Origin: Bacteroides sp. CAG:1076 | GTDB lineage: Bacteria; Bacteroidota; Bacteroidia; Bacteroidales; Bacteroidaceae | Assembly (NCBI GenBank): GCA_000436795.1 | Contig: HF993225.1 | Span: 46,044-52,986 of the forward strand | Direction of reading: 5' to 3' | Length of the DNA stretch: 6,943 bases | Shown: positions 1 through 5,807 of the stretch, one piece after another | Layout: each line of letters opens with the position of its first letter | How positions within the stretch are numbered: position 1 is the first letter of the stretch | Notes under the pieces: model-generated | The model's input: only the letters and a program-made list of their open reading frames with translations | What the model was told of the DNA's origin: nothing | Databases searched by the model: none | Position numbers and translations under genes: made by a program

Positions 1-2000
1 GCAGCAGTTATTCTTCAGGTTTCATCATGCCTACGTATGGTGACGAAATGAATCGTGGTTTTTATCTGCGTGATGGTGGATATTATTTTGCCATCAACGA
101 TAGGGTAGACTTGAAAGTGCTGGGAGAAATCTATACAAAAGGTTCATGGGGACTGTCGGCTGCTTCCAATTATAATAAGCGTTATAAGTATAGTGGCTAT
201 TTTAATGCCAGTTATCTGGTGACAAAGACGGGAGAAAAGAACATGCCCGATTATGCGGTTTCTAAAGATTTCCGTATACAGTGGAGTCACCGTCAGGATT
301 CGAAAGCAAGTCCGAACAGCTCTTTCTCGGCCAGTGTAAACTTTGCAACCAGTAGTTACGACCGTTCGAGCTTGAGTTCATTGTACGACCCTTCTGCTTA
401 TAGTAACAACACAAAGGCGTCAAGTATCAGTTATTCTCGAAATTTTCCGGAAATTGGCCTGAATATTTCGAGTACGTTTAATATTACTCAGAATACGAGG
501 GACTCTTCTGTCAATATGACTTTGCCTGACCTGAATATTTCTTTGAGCCGTATTTATCCGTTCAAGCGCAAGAAAGCTGCCGGCGACGAACGCTGGTATG
601 AAAAGATTTCTTTCCAGTATACAGGTGCTTTGACAAATAGTGTTGATACAAAGGATAATCTGCTTTTCAAGACTCCTTTCTCGAAATGGAAGACAGGTAT
701 GAAGCATACTATTCCGGTTGAGGCTACATTCAGCTTGTTTAAATACATCAATATTACTCCTTCGTTCAACTATACCGAACGCTGGTATACGCGTAAAGTC
801 ATGCAGAGTTATGATGAAAAAACGCACGAAGTGGTAAAGGATACCATCAACGGGTTCAATCGTGTATACGATTATAATATGGCTGTTTCGATGAATACAA
901 AGCTGTATGGTATGTATAAGCCTTTGTTTATGAAGAGCAAGGAGATTGTGATTCGTCACGTCGTAACTCCGTCGGTCAGCTATACATATACGCCGGACTT
1001 CGGTAAGTCGCGTTACGGTTATTACGAAACATACACCTATACCGACGAAAACGGTGAGGTCCGCATGGCAGAGTATTCGCCCTATGAAGGTGCTCCTTAC
1101 AGCTATCCGGGTAAAGGTGTGTCACAGAATGTCAGCTTCTCGCTGAAGAATAATCTGGAAATGAAAATGGCTTCCGATAAGGATACAACGGGTTACAAGA
1201 AGATCAGTCTGATTGATGACTTGAGCGGAAGCTTGTCGTACGATATTGCTCAGAAGCGGTGGAGTAATCTTTCGCTGACGGCTCGTCTGAAGTTGACCAA
1301 GAATTATACGTTCAACATGAATGCAACGTTTGCAACTTATGCTTATAAGTTCGACGAAAATGGTAATGTAGTTGAAAGTGACCGTACAGAATGGTCGTAC
1401 GGACGTTTCGGACGATTCCAGGGATATAGCGGTTCTTTCTCGTATACATTGAATAATGATACTTTCAAAAAGTTGTTCGGCAAAAAGGACGACGAGAAAA
1501 AGGATAAGGATAAAAAGGATACAGACGACGAGGATGAAGAAGAAACCGACGACGAAATGACCCAGAAGAATAATTCGGGTACTCGCAAGACGGAAAATGC
1601 GACTCTTGATCCGGACGGTTATCTTGCCTTCAAGTTGCCGTGGAGTTTGAGCTTGAGTTATAGCTATAGTATTCGTGAGGACAGAACGAAGCAGATTAAT
1701 ATCAAGACCATGCGTTACCCATATTCGCTTACTCACTCGCTGAATATATCGGGTAATATCAAGATGGGTAGCCGCTGGAACGTAACTTATTCGAGTGGTT
1801 ACGACTTTACTTCGAAAGAAATGTCAATGACCACGGTGAACATCACTCGTGACTTGCACTGTTTCAATATGAGTTGCGGTCTGGTATTTGGTCCGTATAC
1901 TTCGTATAACTTCTCCATCCGTGCCAATTCGGCTATGCTGACCGACGCTTTGAAATGGGATCAGCGTAGTAATACGGGTAGTCAGGTTACATGGTATTGA
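1..2000 (+). CDS. lptD: LptD-family LPS-assembly outer-membrane protein, C-terminal part (5' end off window)
   Basis: The reading frame is already open at the left edge (codons from position 3) and ends at TGA 1998-2000, so about 665 residues are visible and the N-terminus is missing; the ATG at 27 is internal. Family members in Bacteroidota are usually around 900 residues. The protein would be the outer-membrane barrel that inserts lipopolysaccharide into the outer leaflet. The sequence shows long runs of alternating polar/aromatic residues typical of beta strands, rich in Tyr, Ser, Asn and Thr. The segment RGFYLRDGGYYFAINDRVDL near the left edge and a C-terminal RDLHCFNMSCGLVF...YNFSIR block fit Bacteroidota LptD homologues as I recall them. 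A 25-residue Lys/Asp/Glu tract (1482-1556) lies between strands and is probably an exposed loop. The only two cysteines visible are CX4C near the end (1860-1877). The chain ends in an aromatic residue (TWY), as outer-membrane barrels commonly do. Its downstream neighbour ung converges on it. Family assignment is from pattern recognition, without an alignment. Confidence 0.85.
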   Translation, partial: SSYSSGFIMPTYGDEMNRGFYLRDGGYYFAINDRVDLKVLGEIYTKGSWGLSAASNYNKRYKYSGYFNASYLVTKTGEKNMPDYAVSKDFRIQWSHRQDSKASPNSSFSASVNFATSSYDRSSLSSLYDPSAYSNNTKASSISYSRNFPEIGLNISSTFNITQNTRDSSVNMTLPDLNISLSRIYPFKRKKAAGDERWYEKISFQYTGALTNSVDTKDNLLFKTPFSKWKTGMKHTIPVEATFSLFKYINITPSFNYTERWYTRKVMQSYDEKTHEVVKDTINGFNRVYDYNMAVSMNTKLYGMYKPLFMKSKEIVIRHVVTPSVSYTYTPDFGKSRYGYYETYTYTDENGEVRMAEYSPYEGAPYSYPGKGVSQNVSFSLKNNLEMKMASDKDTTGYKKISLIDDLSGSLSYDIAQKRWSNLSLTARLKLTKNYTFNMNATFATYAYKFDENGNVVESDRTEWSYGRFGRFQGYSGSFSYTLNNDTFKKLFGKKDDEKKDKDKKDTDDEDEEETDDEMTQKNNSGTRKTENATLDPDGYLAFKLPWSLSLSYSYSIREDRTKQINIKTMRYPYSLTHSLNISGNIKMGSRWNVTYSSGYDFTSKEMSMTTVNITRDLHCFNMSCGLVFGPYTSYNFSIRANSAMLTDALKWDQRSNTGSQVTWY

Positions 2001-2020
2001 TGTACATTGATTGATAGATA

Positions 2021-2065
2021 ATATGCAAAGAGCCGCCGGAAATAATCCGGCGGCTCTTTGCATAT
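2021..2065. terminator. Bidirectional hairpin terminator between lptD and ung
   Basis: A perfect 20-bp inverted repeat has arms at 2021-2040 and 2046-2065 around a 5-nt loop (aataa). The core is GC-rich (agccgccgga / tccggcggct), flanked within the stem by an A-rich 5' side and the T-rich ctctttgcat 3' side. It starts 20 nt after the lptD stop and ends 13 nt before the ung stop on the other strand. It can therefore terminate both convergent genes. There is no long separate U-tract; the T-rich part is inside the stem. Confidence 0.85.
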
Positions 2066-2078
2066 TGGTACGTAAGGC

Positions 2079-2741
2079 CTACCACTGGATAGGCTTCTCA
2101 CCATGTTGAATCAAGTATTCATTGGTTCGGCTGAAATGTTTGTTGCCGAAGAAGCCATTGTATGCCGAGAGTGGCGAAGGATGAACGGAAGTAAGCACCA
2201 GATGCTTGTTGCGGTCGATAAAGGCTCCCTTCTTTTGCGCATACGATCCCCACAAGATAAATACCAGATGCTCGCGGTTTTCGGCCAAGGCACGGATAGC
2301 TGCATCGGTAAACTCTTCCCAGCCTTGCCGCTGGTGTGAGCCTGCCTGATGAGCACGGACAGTGAGTGTGGCGTTCAGTAGCAGCACACCTTGTTCTGCC
2401 CAGCGGGTAAGGTTGCCTGTAGATGGCATAGGAGTACCCAGGTCGTCGTGTATTTCCTTGAATATATTTTGTAACGACGGAGGAAACGGGATGCCGTCGT
2501 TTACGGAAAAGCAAAGTCCGTGTGCCTGTCCCGGTCCGTGATACGGATCTTGTCCGATGATAACCACCTTTACCTTGTTGTAAGGGCAGAGGTTGAATGC
2601 ATTGAATATCAGTTTTCCCGGAGGATATACGGTGGTTGTCTGATATTCCCGGCGTACAAAGTCAGTCAGGCGTATGAAATAATCTTTGTCAAACTCTGGA
2701 GCCAGTACTTGCTTCCACGATTCTTCTATCTGTACGTTCAT
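2079..2741 (-). CDS. ung: Uracil-DNA glycosylase (family 1)
   Basis: The enzyme removes uracil from DNA, arising from dUTP misincorporation or cytosine deamination, and starts base-excision repair in the cytoplasm. The 220-residue protein has the normal length for bacterial family 1 UDG and every key motif. The water-activating loop GQDPYHG is at residues 63-69 with catalytic Asp65 and Tyr67. Phe78 in GLCFSV stacks on uracil. Asn123 in LLNATLTV recognises uracil. The DNA-intercalation loop HPSPLSAY begins at His187. The residue-to-function mapping follows the well-studied E. coli enzyme. The start at 2741 is the only upstream Met that gives a normal N-terminus; no strong ribosome-binding sequence is visible, as is usual in Bacteroides. 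The gene is convergent with lptD and follows asnA on the same strand, but about 580 bp and a terminator separate them, so it is probably transcribed alone. Confidence 0.97.
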   Translation of the reverse strand: MNVQIEESWKQVLAPEFDKDYFIRLTDFVRREYQTTTVYPPGKLIFNAFNLCPYNKVKVVIIGQDPYHGPGQAHGLCFSVNDGIPFPPSLQNIFKEIHDDLGTPMPSTGNLTRWAEQGVLLLNATLTVRAHQAGSHQRQGWEEFTDAAIRALAENREHLVFILWGSYAQKKGAFIDRNKHLVLTSVHPSPLSAYNGFFGNKHFSRTNEYLIQHGEKPIQW

Positions 2742-2787
2742 GCTGTATTTTCTCTAAATGAATAACTTATGTATGATATATGTCAGA

Positions 2788-2795
2788 CAAATTTA
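2788..2795 (-). promoter_or_regulatory. Candidate -7 box for ung
   Basis: On the minus strand this reads TAAATTTG, a full match to the Bacteroides -7 consensus TAnnTTTG. It lies 46 nt upstream of the ung start codon, which implies a leader of about 40 nt. No good TTTG-type -33 box is seen 19-21 bp further upstream, so this is a partial promoter call. Confidence 0.4.
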
Positions 2796-2846
2796 GTAAA
2801 AAGGCGTAAATTATTATTGCAGCGAAAAGAACTTTTTCATTATCCA

Positions 2847-2854
2847 TATCTTTG
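2847..2854 (+). promoter_or_regulatory. Orphan plus-strand -7 box (TATCTTTG)
   Basis: TATCTTTG matches the Bacteroides -7 consensus TAnnTTTG exactly and is followed by GTGTTGCATG. The nearest TTGC upstream (2817-2820) is 26 bp away, longer than the usual 19-21 bp, so the -33 box is weak. No plus-strand gene follows before asnA, which lies on the opposite strand. If active, it would make a non-coding transcript from about 2861. Confidence 0.3.
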
Positions 2855-3111
2855 TGTTGCATGAAATTGGATTGCTGAGGTAATGTTGTTGGAAACAATG
2901 TCCTCTGAAAGGAGGGAGATTATAGGCATCAGAAGTGCAGATTGGAGCGGTTCTTGTTGGGCCATATGATGAGGTAGGAGTCTTTTATGTGCTCGCTTTA
3001 TGGGGTGAAGGGCGTGAAGGGCAAGGAAAGGTAAAAAAGTTCTTTAGATGAAGGATTGGTGATGTTGGAAGAAAAATATTGGCTTCATTACATAAATTTC
3101 TCTCGACGTTT

Positions 3112-3150
3112 TTTTATTTTTTGTACAAAAAATAAAATGATTTGTACAAA
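3112..3150. repeat. Two TTTGTACAAA palindromes 21 bp apart, one within a 26-bp perfect palindrome
   Basis: TTTGTACAAA occurs at 3120-3129 and 3141-3150, a centre-to-centre distance of 21 bp, close to two turns of the DNA helix. The first copy lies in a perfect palindrome covering 3112-3137 (centre between 3124 and 3125). As direct repeats the shared unit is TTTGTACAAAAAA, 3120-3132 and 3141-3153. The arrangement resembles a tandem operator for a dimeric regulator, but the AT-richness makes chance similarity more likely than usual, and no target promoter is obvious next to it. Confidence 0.5.
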
Positions 3151-3254
3151 AAAAGAAAAGAGATAATGGAATGTGGCGATAACCTTCCTCGGTTTATCTT
3201 TTAGAGATGGGGAAATCCTGCCGGATTGGTGAAGCGGGCACTATAGAACAAGAT

Positions 3255-3289
3255 AAGGCTGCCTCATATATGGACTCTGAGACAGCCTT
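3255..3289 (-). terminator. Probable asnA terminator hairpin
   Basis: The arms aaggctgcctca (3255-3266) and tgagacagcctt (3278-3289) pair with one mismatch around an 11-nt loop. The hairpin begins 34 nt beyond the asnA stop codon in the direction of asnA transcription. The AAGGCTG...CAGCCTT stem resembles the hairpin at 4856-4882 after the HAD gene. The following U-tract is poor (ATCTTGTTC). Confidence 0.65.
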
Positions 3290-3323
3290 GGAGAAAAAAT
3301 CAGTTTGCGTATTGCCTATGTGT

Positions 3324-4364
3324 TTAAATGAGTTGCATGCCCAGTTCGGCACATTCTTTGCGCATCTCTTCCGGCCAGATGCTGGCTTGGATTTCGCCGA
3401 TGTGTGCTTTCTTCAGGTACAGCATGCAGAGTCGTGACTGTCCGATACCCCCTCCGATACTGAGTGGAAGTGAACCTTCCAGCAGTCTTTTGTGGAAATA
3501 AAGTTTGGTCCGTTCTTCCTTTCCGGCCAGTTCCAGCTGTTTGAGCAGTGCTGGTTTGTCTACACGGATTCCCATCGATGAGAGTTCGATGGCGCGTCCC
3601 AATACGCTGTTCCATACCAGCAGGTCGCCATTCAGTCCCGGAAGTCCGGTCTTCGGATCGATTGTCGTGTAGTCATCATAATCGGGAGCACGTTTGTCGT
3701 GCGGCTGTCCGTTGCTCAACTTGCCTCCTATACCGATGATGAATACAGCTCCATATCGTTCGGTAATCAAGTCTTCCCGTTCCTTGGGAGTCTTGTCGGG
3801 GTACATGTCGAGCAGATCCTGCGAATGGATGAAATGTACATCGTGGGGCAGGAAAGAGGTGATTTGCGGATAGACCTCACAAATCATATATTCTGTGCGG
3901 CGCATAGCCGAATAAATGCGTGTAACGATGCTTTTCAGAAAATCCACAGTCCGCTGTTCGGGCGTGATGACACGTTCCCAGTCCCATTGGTCTACATAGA
4001 GTGAATGCAGGTTTCCCAGCTCTTCGTCGGCACGGATTGCGTTCATATCCGTATAAATGCCATATCCCGGTTCTATATTATAGTCGGCAAGTGTTACGCG
4101 TTTCCATTTGGCAAGCGAATGTACCACTTCAGCCTGTTGCTCTCCCAAGTCCTTTATCGGAAAGGTGACCGGGCGTTCTATTCCGTTCAGGTCATCGTTC
4201 ATACCCATGCCTGTGAGCACAAAAAGCGGTGCCGTAACGCGGCGCAGACGCAATTCAGAGGACAGATTTTGCTGGAAAAAATCTTTAATTTGTTTTATTC
4301 CCAGCTCTGTCTGCTTCATATCAAGCAAAGGTCGATAGTTGTTTGGTTTTATCAGGTAACTCAT
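3324..4364 (-). CDS. asnA: Aspartate-ammonia ligase (asparagine synthetase A)
   Basis: AsnA makes asparagine from aspartate, ammonia and ATP through an aspartyl-adenylate, and has a class II aminoacyl-tRNA-synthetase-like fold. The 346-residue protein is slightly longer than the E. coli enzyme (330). Recognisable blocks, in order, are LRLRRVTAPLFV near residues 38-49 with GMNDDLNG at 54-61, ERPVTFPIK at 63-71, SLAKWKR at 83-89, HSLYVDQWDWE at 120-130, GIGGKLSNGQPHDKRAPDYD at 211-230, and a motif-3-like GGGIGQSRLCM at 304-314. The substrate-binding residues of the family are expected in these blocks. The start at 4364 gives the normal N-terminus and sits 34 nt downstream of a good -7 box; no Shine-Dalgarno sequence is seen. 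A terminator follows the gene. It is divergent from the tRNA-Arg gene and appears to be a single-gene unit. No regulatory gene of the asnC type is adjacent. Confidence 0.97.
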   Translation of the reverse strand: MSYLIKPNNYRPLLDMKQTELGIKQIKDFFQQNLSSELRLRRVTAPLFVLTGMGMNDDLNGIERPVTFPIKDLGEQQAEVVHSLAKWKRVTLADYNIEPGYGIYTDMNAIRADEELGNLHSLYVDQWDWERVITPEQRTVDFLKSIVTRIYSAMRRTEYMICEVYPQITSFLPHDVHFIHSQDLLDMYPDKTPKEREDLITERYGAVFIIGIGGKLSNGQPHDKRAPDYDDYTTIDPKTGLPGLNGDLLVWNSVLGRAIELSSMGIRVDKPALLKQLELAGKEERTKLYFHKRLLEGSLPLSIGGGIGQSRLCMLYLKKAHIGEIQASIWPEEMRKECAELGMQLI

Positions 4365-4398
4365 GTCTTATAAAATTTTCTATATTTAAATACGTAGG

Positions 4399-4428
4399 CA
4401 AAGATAATTATATTTTGTAAAAATGCAA
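4399..4428 (-). promoter_or_regulatory. Promoter of asnA
   Basis: On the minus strand the -7 box is TATCTTTG (4406-4399), an exact TAnnTTTG match. A -33-like TTGC lies at 4428-4425, with an 18-bp spacer. This spacing is near the Bacteroides norm. Transcription would begin near 4392, giving a 5' leader of about 28 nt. Confidence 0.65.
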
Positions 4429-4485
4429 TGCGATTTATGAAAATATTATCATTGTGTGTTTTGTTTCTTTGTTTTTGTTGATAAA

Positions 4486-4515
4486 ATGATATTTGGGAAA
4501 TCGAAAAAATATCAT
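4486..4515. repeat. Inverted repeat in the asnA / tRNA-Arg divergent region
   Basis: The 9-nt perfect arms ATGATATTT (4486-4494) and AAATATCAT (4507-4515) flank a 12-nt spacer, so the arm centres are 21 bp apart. The repeat lies upstream of both the asnA promoter and the tRNA promoter in an otherwise AT-rich spacer (4365-4595) in which I see no gene. It could be an operator or a chance palindrome in AT-rich DNA. Confidence 0.4.
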
Positions 4516-4566
4516 CTTTCTTATTATTTTTCTCTTCGATTATTAGGACAAGATGCAGAATAATTG

Positions 4567-4574
4567 TATTTTTG
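4567..4574 (+). promoter_or_regulatory. Candidate -7 box for tRNA-Arg
   Basis: TATTTTTG matches TAnnTTTG and lies 21 nt upstream of the mature tRNA 5' end. This predicts a short 5' leader of about 15 nt to be removed by RNase P. No clear -33 TTTG is visible at the expected distance. Confidence 0.45.
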
Positions 4575-4595
4575 TCGCGGTTTTGAGAAATACTT

Positions 4596-4667
4596 GCACC
4601 CATAGTTCAATGGATAGAATAATGGATTCCGGTTCCATCGATTGGGGTTCGACTCCCCATGGGTGTA
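4596..4667 (+). tRNA. tRNA-Arg (anticodon CCG)
   Basis: The 72-nt sequence folds as a cloverleaf. The acceptor arm is GCACCCA (4596-4602) with TGGGTGT (4660-4666), in which the first pair is a G-U wobble, followed by discriminator A at 4667. The D arm is GTTC/GAAT with loop AATGGATA. The anticodon stem is ATGGA/TCCAT with loop TTCCGGT, so the anticodon is CCG, reading CGG arginine codons. A 4-nt variable loop (CGAT) follows, then the T stem TGGGG/CCCCA with loop TTCGACT. The CCA end is not encoded (CTT follows) and must be added by nucleotidyltransferase. The gene is single, divergent from asnA, and followed by an intrinsic terminator. Confidence 0.95.
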
Positions 4668-4692
4668 CTTATATCAGGACAATATGGGTAAG

Positions 4693-4726
4693 AGCTTGCT
4701 AAAAAACATTTTAGTAGGCTTTTTTT
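4693..4726 (+). terminator. Intrinsic terminator of tRNA-Arg
   Basis: A 12-bp stem pairs 4693-4704 with 4709-4720 around the loop aaca. It contains two G-U pairs that exist only in the plus-strand RNA. Seven T residues follow directly (4720-4726). It starts 25 nt after the tRNA, so the primary transcript is very short. Confidence 0.9.
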
Positions 4727-4953
4727 ATGTGTATTCGATTGGGGGGAGGTAGCATTTTTATATCAATTGGGTGACCGATTCGGTGACTTCTTTTTGTCTT
4801 TAGGCAGGAAAATTTATGTTGGGGTGTGTAGAAATCATGGAGAGATAAAACAGAAAAGGCTGCTTCGTCACGAGGCAGCCTTCCCGAATATCCAATTGAA
4901 TTTGTTAGGGTTAGTATAAGCATTTGTAAATGCTCAAATGCAAATATACGATT
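4727..4953. other. Spacer between tRNA-Arg terminator and HAD gene
   Basis: I see no gene here. The stretch holds the terminator hairpin at 4856-4882, a small inverted repeat AGCATTT-gt-AAATGCT at 4919-4934 about 20 nt beyond the HAD stop codon, and a small ACCGA-t-TCGGT palindrome at 4774-4784 with GGTGAC repeated at 4770 and 4782. A 70-codon open frame on the minus strand (4711-4923) runs through both terminators and is not credible. Confidence 0.6.
4856..4882 (-). terminator. Probable terminator of the HAD-family gene
   Basis: The arms aaggctgcttcg (4856-4867) and cgaggcagcctt (4871-4882) form a 12-bp stem around the loop tca, with one G-U pair as plus-strand RNA or one mismatch as minus-strand RNA. 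On the minus strand it is followed by TTCTGTTTTATC, a T-rich tail. It lies about 70 nt past the HAD stop codon. Its stem is nearly the same as that of the asnA terminator at 3255-3289. Confidence 0.65.
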
Positions 4954-5682
4954 TTATTTGATTGCTTGGTAAAAATTTTCCCAATTCTTGTTGAAATCCG
5001 GCATGGAGTGGAACAGATAATTGGCTCCTTCATCCAGCAGAACTTTGTCGGGCAGCGGACCGGTATTGACTGCTACGGTAAAGATACCTGCTGCAACTCC
5101 GGCACGGACTCCCAGGGGAGCGTTTTCTACCACGATGGCTTCGTTGGCTTCGACACCGGCTTTCTGGAGTCCCATGAGATAGGGTTCCGGGTTAGGTTTG
5201 CCGTATTTCACGTCGAATGCGGTGACCATCAGTTCGGCCTTGAATATTCCGGGAAAGTTTTTGTTTAAGCGTTCCAACAACGATTTTTGTCCCGAACCGG
5301 TTACAATGACGGGAATCAGACCTGCTGCCTTTATTTTGTTCAGCAATTCCAGGGCACCCGGCATCCGTTCAGCCTTGGGGAGTGAATTGAAAATGTTACT
5401 CTTTGTCTGATAGATTTCTTTTATTTCCTCTTCGGTTGCTTCGTGGTTCCGCTGGCGGCTGCTGACAATATTGATTGTAGCTGCTCCTGTACGTCCTTCG
5501 TGCATGTAGGCTTCTTCGGGGCTCAAGTGCATGCCGTATTGCTTCATTGCTTCATGCCAAGCTGTAGCATGGTTTTTCATGGAGTCGAATAGTACGCCGT
5601 CCATGTCGAACAATACAGCCTTCAGGTTCAGTTTGTCAAAGTGATGTGTGGTAAGATAATTGTTTATTGCTTGTTGGAACAT
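4954..5682 (-). CDS. HAD-superfamily hydrolase, beta-phosphoglucomutase / sugar-phosphatase-like (subfamily IA)
   Basis: The 242-residue cytoplasmic protein shows all four HAD motifs. Motif I is FDMDGVLFDS at 25-34, with nucleophile Asp26 and general acid/base Asp28. Motif II is VTGS at 127-130. Motif III is Lys162 in KYGKPNPEPY. Motif IV is VVENAPLGVRAG at 184-195. A helical cap (about 35-105) follows motif I, as in beta-phosphoglucomutases and 2-deoxyglucose-6-phosphatases. Motif IV reads Glu-Asn rather than the more usual Glu-Asp. A short extension of about 20 residues precedes motif I; no internal Met would give a better start. The gene lies 125 bp downstream of pgi on the same strand, with no -7 box found between them, so it may be transcribed with pgi and act on a hexose phosphate. 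That is inferred from family and position. The substrate cannot be told from sequence; a sugar-phosphate phosphatase and a mutase are both possible. Confidence 0.88.
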   Translation of the reverse strand: MFQQAINNYLTTHHFDKLNLKAVLFDMDGVLFDSMKNHATAWHEAMKQYGMHLSPEEAYMHEGRTGAATINIVSSRQRNHEATEEEIKEIYQTKSNIFNSLPKAERMPGALELLNKIKAAGLIPVIVTGSGQKSLLERLNKNFPGIFKAELMVTAFDVKYGKPNPEPYLMGLQKAGVEANEAIVVENAPLGVRAGVAAGIFTVAVNTGPLPDKVLLDEGANYLFHSMPDFNKNWENFYQAIK

Positions 5683-5713
5683 TTCTTTTCAGTTAAGAAT
5701 AATATATATAAAT

Positions 5714-5798
5714 AATGAAGAATGAATAACGACCAGCGAGTAAGACCGTATCTGCAAGAGTTACTGCCTTCTCGATTTGTCATTATCCATTCTTCATT
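5714..5798. repeat. 85-bp inverted repeat between pgi and the HAD gene
   Basis: The arms 5714-5733 and 5779-5798 are 20 nt each and match at 18 positions in inverted orientation. Both mismatches become G-U pairs if the RNA is made from the minus strand, the direction of pgi and the HAD gene, giving an unbroken 20-bp stem; in plus-strand RNA they are A-C clashes. The 45-nt interior has a further small stem, agtaa (5739-5743) with ttact (5761-5765). The hairpin begins 9 nt after the pgi stop codon and leaves about 30 nt before the HAD start. It could act as a terminator or attenuator, an mRNA-stabilising element, or a copy of a dispersed intergenic repeat. Confidence 0.75.
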
Positions 5799-5807
5799 CA
5801 GTAGTCT

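Larger units (their letters stand above)
2742..3323. other. Long gap without a convincing gene (asnA 3' end to ung 5' end)
   Basis: About 580 bp separate ung from asnA. The stretch 2861-3060 is purine-rich on the + strand with several GAAGGG/AAGGAGGG runs. The stretch 3060-3160 is very AT-rich. The only open frames are tiny: 41 codons on the minus strand at 2840-2965 and 28 codons on the plus strand at 2883-2969, neither with recognisable protein character. The gap holds a candidate ung promoter, a plus-strand -7-like box at 2847-2854, paired TTTGTACAAA palindromes at 3112-3150, and the asnA terminator at 3255-3289. It may be a decayed gene, a small RNA locus or simply spacer; the sequence alone does not decide. 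Confidence 0.6.

Noticed and set aside
27..29. ATG at 27 as the start of the LptD-like gene
   Set aside because: The frame is open upstream to the window edge and the upstream residues continue the barrel sequence, so this Met is internal.
1122..1736. 204-codon minus-strand frame inside lptD
   Set aside because: It is a shadow of the lptD coding frame, antisense to barrel strands and the K/D/E tract, with no recognisable motif.
2840..2965. 41-codon minus-strand frame beginning MAQQEPLQS
   Set aside because: It has no recognisable domain or good ribosome-binding site and runs into the region just upstream of ung. Too short to support without conservation data.
3207..3437. 76-codon plus-strand frame across the asnA 3' end
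   Set aside because: It runs through the asnA terminator hairpin and then antisense to the conserved end of asnA; no protein family character.
4361..4603. 80-codon open frame on the minus strand upstream of asnA
   Set aside because: It overlaps the asnA start, the asnA promoter and the 5' end of the tRNA, and its composition (Ile, Asn, Lys) simply reflects AT-rich spacer.
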